Assembly: GCA_963970005.1 (NCBI GenBank)
Contig: CAXAMN010003113.1
Location: 285,665-349,664, forward strand
Length of the DNA stretch: 64,000 nucleotides
Source: Durusdinium trenchii
Taxonomy: Eukaryota; Sar; Dinophyceae; Suessiales; Symbiodiniaceae
Direction of reading: 5' to 3'
Shown: positions 57,035 through 64,000 of the stretch, in pieces
How positions within the stretch are numbered: position 1 is the stretch's first letter
Layout: each line of letters starts with the position of its first letter
Position numbers and translations under genes: made by a program
The notes under the pieces: generated by a model
What the model was told of the DNA's origin: nothing
The model's database searches: none
The model's input: the letters and a program-made list of their open reading frames with translations, nothing else

Positions 57035-57325
57035 AGCTGGCAACCTGACCTTGGAAGAGGCGCTGGCAGAATACAGAAGAGGGTATTGGAGCGCGGGAAG
57101 GAAGCAGTGGGATACAAAAGTGAAGCCCTTGGGGAGGGAAGAGGACGATGCCTTGACACGGAGGCAGAAGAATTGCTCCCTCAGGGTGTTGACCTCGAGT
57201 ATCACACAGGGCATGTAGAGACATCGCATTTGGCGGAGGAAGCTGCTGCTGACGATGTCTCGGGCTCTGAAGAGGGCACAGGCTCCAGTAGCAGCAGTGG
57301 TGTCAGCAGTGGCACTGCAGAATGA
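57035..57325 (+). CDS. Possible last exon, acidic Ser-rich end
   Basis: AGNLTLEEALAEYRRGYWS and AGRKQWDTKVKPLGREEDD are well mixed. The neighbouring frame carries VDLEYHTGHVETSHLAEEA, ADDVSGSEEGTGSSSSSGV and a stop at 57325. Moving between the frames needs a splice or frameshift near 57150. Acidic/Ser-rich ends are common at protein C-termini. Confidence 0.35.
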   Translation, partial: SWQPDLGRGAGRIQKRVLERGKEAVGYKSEALGEGRGRCLDTEAEELLPQGVDLEYHTGHVETSHLAEEAAADDVSGSEEGTGSSSSSGVSSGTAE

Positions 57326-58030
57326 GAAGCAAAAGGGCTGCTACTGCATGTGGGCACAATTAGGATCAATTAGGCGTTGTATTTTGTGTACATATGAAGA
57401 CACATGCACACCTGCAGTATCCCTGAAAAGCGATGGGTGACTCACTGATCCCTATTGACAAGACTTAGCTGAACATGTAATTTTGACCGTCCCTCATATG
57501 CTAGTCCATGATGGTCCGTTGATATATGGGTATGCCCATAATGTAGTCCTGGTCCACTCATCCCATGGAGCGGCGTGGTGTCCCACCCCTTAAGGAACTG
57601 GCGGGCTTTTCTGAATCAAACATTTTGTTGTGGTTATTTTTCAGAGTCTTAGTTTGGTTGCTAAATCCGAAACTTGAAAGAGGATGACACTTTCATATCT
57701 TTCATGCGACACCGAGCACCATCCAACCCCCAACCGACCAGGCTTGGAGGCTTGCCACTCTCGAATCCTCTCAGCGCCCGCTCCTCGAGACTCGGCGGTG
57801 CGTTCATCGCTTTCGATCGACGGTCCCGAAGGGGTCGGCGGTCGGACCGGTCGAAGGGCCGAATTTGTTAATGGTTCTGTGTGGTGCTTGCGTTTCTTTT
57901 TGTGGGGGGGGGCGGTCCGAGTTGTTGTTTTTCTTCTTTGGGGGGTGAGTACAAGTTGTTGTTTCTTTTGTTTGGGGGGGGGTCCGAAAAGAATGCCAAA
58001 GATGTGTGAGTTTCCAATGAATTAAAGGGA
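57326..58030. other. Spacer with G-rich runs
   Basis: One weak GC-rich island (GLEACHSRILSAPAPRDSAV in one frame, about 57741-57800) and TGGGGGGGGGCGG / TTGGGGGGGGGTCC runs near 57903 and 57971. No firm gene. Confidence 0.3.
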
Positions 58031-59700
58031 AATGTTGGATTTGTGTCAAGCGTTTCCCATGAAATATAGTAGTCCCCTCGCTCCTGGTCCACTGTCCCAA
58101 ACACTCCTAAACCCATTCAGCACACGCCGATGGTCAAAGAGCGCTAGCCTGGGGCGACATGGACGATGCCCCACCAGCAAGAAACAAGGAATCACTGTTG
58201 AGTATGGAGGTGCGTTCAAATGTCAGACCCAGTGTCAGACCCTGTCAACGGATTTCACCAGTAGACGCATGTGTATAAAAGTATATAGGGATGTTGTTTC
58301 TCCACTAAATTTTGCGCTGATTGACCATATTCACGGAAAAATGCGTGCCCTTATAAGATGTCCCTCTACTGACACTGGATGTGCGTTGACGACCTGTACC
58401 ATGAGGATCCATGAGGATTGATGAAATAGTGTTGAGAACTGTGCAGCCTACAAGACATTACACTCCCGAAGCACCACGCCGGCAGCGTATGTTTTATTTA
58501 AGGGGAAGGGAAGGTCGTTTTTTCGGTTCTGTCCTTCACAGCGCTTGCTTCAAGAGAAAGACCTTGGTGCAACCACTTCCACTTCCACTCGAACCCAGAC
58601 TTGTTCTAGGTGGCTTTTGCTGAGCGCGTGGCACACATGTCAGAGGTGGCCCCACTCTCATTGGCCAGTCGCCGGCCTGCGAGGATGGTGGTGGGAACCC
58701 TCCCAAGGTGAGGAATAGTTCCAGAAGATCAGTCTGCAGGTTCACTGGTCGATACTTATGCCGCATGCCCATACAGTGACTCTGGTGCACCCTAAACTCT
58801 GACCAACAACAGACATGGGCGTGGAAAATAGCCCTTGGTAAGACGCTTCCACGAACTGGAGTGCACACCAGATAAAAACATATGGGATGACGTTTTATGA
58901 GAATGCCAAAGCGGTGGTGAACACCACTTGCATGAGGATTCCTGGGACGTTGGTTCCTTAAGCCCCCTCCGTTGATGCCGGAACGGGCTCTTGGGAGAAC
59001 CAGACGTAGCACTGCTGGTCGGGTCAATGACGGGTCTAAGACAAGTCGAGGTGCGGTTTTTCATGGCGATGTCCTGCCCGCTAGGCCTCTACTGTAGAGA
59101 AAATACACTGAGTAGAGAGAAAGAGTGAGAGAACCTGTAGAGAATCAAGTGTTTGTGTTCTAAGAGTTCTGTTGATGTGAGCATTTTGAAGACAGACTGG
59201 ACTATTTAACAATTCTTGGCAGTCTTCGGGACCGCCTCTTCTGAACAGCGAGTGAAGCTGGAATCAGGGGGCCTGGAGATGAGTCCAACAAGCGATGTTC
59301 TTGGGTTTCTCAGGTTTTTTGGATCATTTGGATTTGGATATTCAAGTGTTCAGGGGCCAAATGGCAATGCAAGTTTGGCCCATGCAACACACAAGTCCAC
59401 TGTTCGAAAGACCCACTCAAGTGGCGATCCAAGGTATCGCTTGGGCGTGCGTCTCAATGGAGGTCAGGCAGGCTGCCCTGTGCTTTGGATTGAAATTGGA
59501 CCCTCAGGTTTGAGCTCCTGGCATGGTCTCTATAGAATTGATGGGTTTGGGGATTGCCACACGAGGTTTGTCGACCAAAAGTATCCAAACATCCAGCAGA
59601 TTTGACCCTTGTAGCCCCTGACGTCGTGGCATTTGGATGTGAATCAAGGAGCACGGAGGCCACTGGGTTAAGTCCATGTTGTGGGCTTCATGTATGAGCA
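58031..59700. other. Long stretch without firm genes
   Basis: Frames such as 58032-58421, 58536-59064 (minus) and 59216-59605 contradict each other and are not protein-like. An AGAGAGAAAGAGTGAGAGA run lies near 59115. Probably introns and intergenic DNA. Confidence 0.35.
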
Positions 59701-59727
59701 TTATGTAAAGGACGCACTCAGCTTTGG

Positions 59728-60017
59728 TTGGCAGTCAGCGAGGTTGAGACGCATTCAACTCGTAGCTTTCCTGGCTTTTCTGCTGCTGATTTTGATCTAT
59801 GGCATTGTCCTTTGTGCCCATATGGGTCCTCTCTCCTGACTTGGTGTATTGAGCTTTTCTCAGATCTCGTGCCAATGCCGATCTGCGAAAGATTTGCCTC
59901 CAGGTTGGATCGGATGGCGGGGACGCTGTTCAAAGCTCCAGTGGATGAAGGGGTTGCCAGCATGGCTGTATGGACCTTGCGACTTGGGCCCAATCTGTGC
60001 AAGGCTGGATCTTGATG
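59728..60017 (+). CDS. ORF, unknown, weak
   Basis: HSTRSFPGFSAADFDLWHCP, LCPYGSSLLTWCIELFSDL and VPMPICERFASRLDRMAGTL, ending in LGPNLCKAGS. The opposite strand is open too (59718-60110), so coding strand and status are uncertain. Confidence 0.25.
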
Positions 60018-60439
60018 AAGAGTCCGACCCCCGACTCTAAAAAAGCATTCTCTCCAAATGGATGGGGCCCCGTTGGGCGTCAGCATGTTTTTCTGATTGG
60101 GTAGTGACATGTATAATCATGTGTAGTGACATTTAGAGACCTACCTTTTGAAGAAACTGGAGGGGTAGGATCTAATGATTCGCTAATTCTTTGATTGTCT
60201 GGCAGGGCCGAACACAAGGTCCCAAAGCTGAACATACATCCAAGATGCCTAGTCCAAGAGCCGTTTCTTCCGCGAGGCGAAGCGGCCCCAAGCTCCGGGG
60301 ATTCACTGCTGTGTTTTGTCCAGGGGCCTGTGCCAGCGCACCGATCACCAGTATCGGAACGGATTTGATACATGGTTACATAACCCTTAGTTTTGAGTTC
60401 CCTTACAACCAACCTCTCATGATATTTAGGGAGGAAAAG

Positions 60440-60654
60440 GTAACAATCAACCGTTCTTTCCCCTCCGTTGGACAGACCCTGCCTCGTGTCTCCGTCCACC
60501 GTCGCTCCGTCTCGCTCAGGTCACGGGCGGAGCCTGACTTGCGCCGCGCCTTCCGTTTGGTGCTCTCCGCGCGCTGGCGGATCCCCCCGGTGAGTCTCTC
60601 GGCGCTGCTGGAGGAGTGTGAGCAACGAGTGGCCCGGGCCGCAAGGTGGGAAAG
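60440..60654 (+). CDS. Exon, unknown, Arg-rich helical
   Basis: In a GC-rich island between an unclear acceptor and GAAAG|GTGAGG: SVGQTLPRVSVHRRSVSLR, SRAEPDLRRAFRLVLSARW and RIPPVSLSALLEECEQRVAR. Helical and basic like the OPR exons, so it may be a 3' exon of that gene, though the repeat motif itself is missing. Confidence 0.45.
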
Positions 60655-61149
60655 GTGAGGATGGCACGGTCCTTTTGTTTTGCCCAACATGTGAGAGATA
60701 TTCTAGATATGTATGGTCCAACAAAAACAGAGATCTGAGTTGAGGCCGGCTGCGATCCTGGTCTGCCCAAATTGTTAGAGTTTCGATGATGCTGTATGGC
60801 CTAAAAAAGACGGAGATCCGAGTCGAGGCCGACGGCAGGTGAGTCTCAAGTCGGACCCCCGGGGACCAGAGATACACAGATCACAGGATCATAGGATGTA
60901 TATAGTATTGGATGTATTCTTCCGGAGACCCCGGAGGGTGTCGACACCCCTCAAAGTGTCCACCCATGGTGTCCACCATGTTCCGTTTTGAGCACGTGTG
61001 GTCCCCTGCAGGAGGGTAAGACTTAAGGAAAGATGTTGATTTCATGAAGTGCACTCTGCCAAACACATCATGTGGAACTGGAACATCATGGAACATCCCT
61101 TGGACTCGGAGTTCGGAGAGCTCTGCCAGGGGCCAGGAGCCCCCCCCAG
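60655..61149. other. Intron-like region
   Basis: Duplicated block: AAAAACAGAGATCTGAGTTGAGGCCGGC and AAAAAGACGGAGATCCGAGTC.. (about 60722 and 60804), plus an internally palindromic CATGGTGTCCACCATG near 60964. Confidence 0.4.
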
Positions 61150-61298
61150 GGGCTGTCGGAGTTGCACCGGGTCGCCGTTTCCATGTGGCACGACGCGGTT
61201 CCTGAGGGCCTGCATCAAGAGGAACGCCGCGTGCTGCGGCTGATGGAGCATGGGGATCTCGCTCCCGTGGTCATGGACACTTGGCTGGCTCTGACATG
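61150..61298 (+). CDS. Exon, unknown helical protein
   Basis: After CCCCCCCAG|: GLSELHRVAVSMWHDAVPE, GLHQEERRVLRLMEHGDLA and PVVMDTWLALT before ATG|GTGACA. Charged helices with one Trp each resemble the OPR exons, but the core motif is absent. Confidence 0.5.
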
Positions 61299-61619
61299 GT
61301 GACATGCACGGTTGGCTGGCGGTTTGTGGGCGTTTTGGAAGGGTATATCCCAGACACTCTACAGAGCTTTCAGATGATTTCGGTCCAGTCATTGTTTTAA
61401 TTGTAAGCATAGCTTTCGGTTGATTTCGTGTATCGGCCTCATTTCAGAAAATCCCTAGTTGAACTACAGTATAGTTGTTGCTTTTTTATGATGGTCAACC
61501 CGCCCAGGGAGCACAGGCACAGACCTTCATATGCCCCCTCTCAAAGAATGTGTATGAATGTGTATATTTGGTTCGGGCCCAACTGGGAGTCCTCGTCTGA
61601 CAAGAGGATTGCCGGGATT
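61299..61619. other. Intron-like region
   Basis: No coding signal. Confidence 0.3.
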
Positions 61620-61690
61620 GCTTAGGAAGTGCGTTCACGGCTGCATTCAACACAGCTGCCGAGACCCGGTACAGCGGGGATAGGCAGTGG
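61620..61690 (+). CDS. Possible mini-exon
   Basis: FTAAFNTAAETRYSGDRQW ends before GCG|GTGAGG, a good donor. Short, so weak. Confidence 0.25.
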
Positions 61691-61930
61691 CGGTGAGGAC
61701 AAGGAGCGGTGAGTGGCGATGAGGGAGGGCAAGGAGATGCGAGAAGAGTGCAACTTCTAATCAAGTTTCATATGCTTTTGTCATCCAGGTGGAATCCATG
61801 CACTTGAACCCTTGGAAGTGCTCAATGCCACAATGCTATTAATTAGTTAGTTACTTAGTGTGTGTGTGTGCCTTCATCAGTGTGGAATCTAACGCAGTTT
61901 GGGTTTACTCACCTTGTTTTGTTATTTAGG

Positions 61931-62247
61931 TCGCTGATTCGTGGGCCATTCTCATTTCAACCGGCTCTTCTTCTGAAGTTCCAGCTTCATTTATCGCGTC
62001 TTCGAGCTTGCAGAACAAAGTTTCACCCACATTTCACGGAAAAAAAGGAGCCAAGTTTGCTTGGCTTTGGTTGTTCGTTGTTTTGTCATCAGACCAAGTC
62101 AAGGTCCATATTCGTGTGCACGAGCCCAGAACGCTATCCGCTAGCTGGATCCAACGCCCACCCCATGTGGCCACCCCAGTCAATGCCCCAGGTCGGCCAA
62201 GCTGTCGAACGCGGCCTGGCGGCACAGTATCACACTTGTGTGCATAG
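61931..62247 (+). CDS. Exon, unknown protein
   Basis: After TTATTTAG| the frame stays open for 105 codons: VADSWAILISTGSSSEVPAS, FIASSSLQNKVSPTFHGKK, AKFAWLWLFVVLSSDQVKVH and IRVHEPRTLSASWIQRPPHV. A GT donor after GCCCCAG (62190) would drop the last, less protein-like part. No domain recognised. Confidence 0.4.
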
Positions 62248-62289
62248 TCATGCGAAATGCAGGAAGTGGGACCAGTGGGATATGTGATT

Positions 62290-62435
62290 CTCAAACATAT
62301 ACGATCATATACAGTATCACATGATTATACTCTGGGATGTATATATATATATTAATTATAGACAGGGATTATATGTATATATGTGCTATGTATCTAGTGT
62401 GGATATATACAGTAAATATATATAATGAAACATGG
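62290..62435. repeat. AT-rich tract
   Basis: GTATATATATATATTAATTAT and related TATATATG runs at about 62339-62425. Confidence 0.7.
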
Positions 62436-62569
62436 ACATGGACATGAACAGAGTTTGGCCATTGAATGAGGAGCCTGAGTTGCCCCAGCATCATAGCTGC
62501 CACAGACCTGGGTCAAATCAGGCTTCCGCATGCCATTTCTTTGTGCAATTGGCACGTCACGTTGCCCCA

Positions 62570-62620
62570 ATGGTGTATGTGAGTGTGTGTGTGTGTGTTT
62601 GCACTGCAGAAGTGCAGTCA
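62570..62620. repeat. (GT)n microsatellite
   Basis: GTGTGTGTGTGTGTGT at about 62583-62599. Frames across it are by-products. Confidence 0.8.
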
Positions 62621-62742
62621 GCGAATTCTCATGGATGCAACGGAACATGCATGTCATCCGAGCTGTCCCCGGATGTCCCGAGCCCGTGGGAACTCGGAGT
62701 TATGCCCGGCCCATGAAGAATCTGGATGAATCAACTCTCCAA

Positions 62743-62822
62743 CCCAGTAGCTTCTGGTTACTATTACTAGTATTGGCCTCCAAGCTAATAGCGATGGCCT
62801 CTAACCTAGTAGCTTCTTGCTA
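62743..62822. repeat. CTAGTAGC-type short repeats
   Basis: CCAGTAGCTTCTGGTTAC, TACTAGTATTGGCCTCCAAGC, TAATAGCGATGGCCTCTAAC and CTAGTAGCTTCTTG form an 80-base block related in style to the minisatellite at 18282-18728. Confidence 0.6.
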
Positions 62823-62825
62823 CCG

Positions 62826-62995
62826 GCATGTTCCATGCCGGAACCGCATGGCTCTTCACCGACAACGCGGATCGTTGTGTGGCTATAAGCTTTGACCAAG
62901 TACCAGACTCAAGAGCTGTCCTTGTCGAAGGTGTCGTGCCCTGGGAGGGTGCATGTCTTGATGGATGCACTGATTCTTCAAAAAACCTTTCCATG
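62826..62995 (+). CDS. Exon, unknown protein
   Basis: MFHAGTAWLFTDNADRCVA, ISFDQVPDSRAVLVEGVVPW and EGACLDGCTDSSKNLS. Even composition with beta-strand-like pieces. Ends before an AT-rich run at 63017. The next exon (63069) probably continues it. Confidence 0.5.
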
Positions 62996-63068
62996 ACTTC
63001 TATTTGTGTTGTCTATATATATATAATATATTATATATATATTATGTCGTTTCTATGTCGAACGGAAG

Positions 63069-63282
63069 GTGTCGGTCAGAGACTCCCGCTCAGGAGAGCC
63101 TGGGCGTTACCCGGCAAGTCATTGGAAAGAAATGTGGCACACGGAATGGGTTTTTGTCAGTGAAGCTGAGGGGGCGGGAGTTGATCTTCCAGTGATGCAG
63201 CCGTACCAAGATTGCTTTCTTGTTCCCCGCTCAGACCTTCAGTTTTTCAACATGATCCACATGGATGGTTTTGTCGGTGGTA
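63069..63282 (+). CDS. Exon, unknown protein
   Basis: After CGGAAG|: EPGRYPASHWKEMWHTEWVF, VSEAEGAGVDLPVMQPYQD and CFLVPRSDLQFFNMIHMDGF, VGG, followed by GTAAGG (donor at about 63280). The frame otherwise stops at 63303. Well-mixed and aromatic-rich, with no family recognised. Confidence 0.5.
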
Positions 63283-63704
63283 AGGTTGATGGCAAGCATG
63301 CGTAAGACAGTCATGCAAGTCATTATACTGTATATGAGAGTTCGATTTTTTTGGGAAAGAACTATAAGATCAAACGGTTTCTATTGGGCGCTCTGCGGAG
63401 AGCTGGCTACTTTTGCCTTTGGTTGATGCAGGAAACCACACAATGCAGATCCATCGAAGGATTGGCTTGAGGGATCATGAAGAGATGAGAGATCAGAGCC
63501 GCTCAGACACGCCAGAACCATGGAATCACATATGACATCGCATGAACAAGACATGTAAGAACATGGTAGGCATTGAAGATGGCCAGAACCTGCAGGAACG
63601 GTCAGTTCCCGGTGGACATCCACAAGACATTACAAGACCAATGGTCAATAGTGATATAAGCTTAAGGAGGCATAGACATGTATAGACACATGGTTTGTAT
63701 AGAC
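63283..63704. other. Intron-like region
   Basis: No coding signal; frames on the minus strand (63381-63623) are short. Confidence 0.3.
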
Positions 63705-63707
63705 ACA

Positions 63708-63822
<115 letters not shown>

Positions 63823-64000
63823 CTGGACTTCTGGAGCTGGAAGCAACACCTCTCCGGACACACGAAATGCTCCGAACATGAGTTCTTCAATGCCCACCAA
63901 AGCTCCGGTCTTTCGTGAGGCTTGTGCCATTCGAATCTAGAAGTGGTCCGAGCCGTTGGGAGATTCCTATGCAGATGCTTAAGATGAACCACCCCGAAGT

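Overview
The window looks like nuclear DNA of a dinoflagellate, probably of the Symbiodiniaceae type (inference). The signs are: many short exons bounded by CAG|G acceptors and by GT, GC or occasionally GA donors; long introns full of low-complexity tracts; genes aligned in one direction over tens of kilobases; heavy tandem repetition; and proteins typical of dinoflagellates, such as OPR/Tbc2-like helical repeats with one repeat per exon. No bacterial operon, rRNA, tRNA or CRISPR array was found. Most coding calls are exons, not whole genes, and their 5' and 3' ends are often uncertain.

Layout. (1) 1-6.2 kb, minus strand: a cluster of Pro/Thr/His-rich ORFs, several related to each other, one with a SANT/Myb-like domain and one ending in a well-folded C-terminal domain; frames are broken in places. 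(2) 6.2-12.8 kb: a gene-poor zone between the leftward block and a long rightward block, that is a divergent strand switch, filled with dispersed and tandem repeats, a C26 tract and a GGAA tract. (3) 12.8-14.1 kb: a four-exon C5-cytosine DNA methyltransferase homologue. (4) 14.1-18.9 kb: mostly repeats, with a CTAGTAG minisatellite that carries an inserted dead fragment of the OTU gene found at 46.6 kb. (5) 18.9-23.3 kb: a Ser/Thr protein kinase whose catalytic exon is followed by a tandem array of eight intact symmetric exons (54 or 51 bp), each coding an 18-residue Lys/Glu/Pro repeat. (6) 23.4-26.1 kb: orphan exons. (7) 26.2-29.95 kb: a 3.8-kb CCCAAACTC satellite-like array with a higher-order period of about 270-430 bp. 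(8) 30.2-36.4 kb: a second gene, unknown protein, that runs into an array of about 22 duplicated mini-exons coding Val/Ala/Pro repeats. (9) 36.5-38 kb: minisatellite and dispersed repeats. (10) 38.1-47.5 kb: a train of plus-strand exons of unfamiliar proteins that ends in a CCHC zinc knuckle plus OTU cysteine-protease domain. (11) 48.7-54.9 kb: an OPR-type gene with one helical repeat per exon. (12) 55-63.3 kb: further plus-strand exons without clear identity, and a poly-(ATC/GTC) microsatellite near the end.

The most remarkable content is the pair of independent tandem exon arrays (20.8-22.8 kb and 31.8-36.4 kb). In both, phase-0 exons whose length is a multiple of three have been multiplied together with their introns, so repeat number in the protein tail can change without breaking the frame. 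In the second array the later units appear to have gained an extra exon from former intron sequence.
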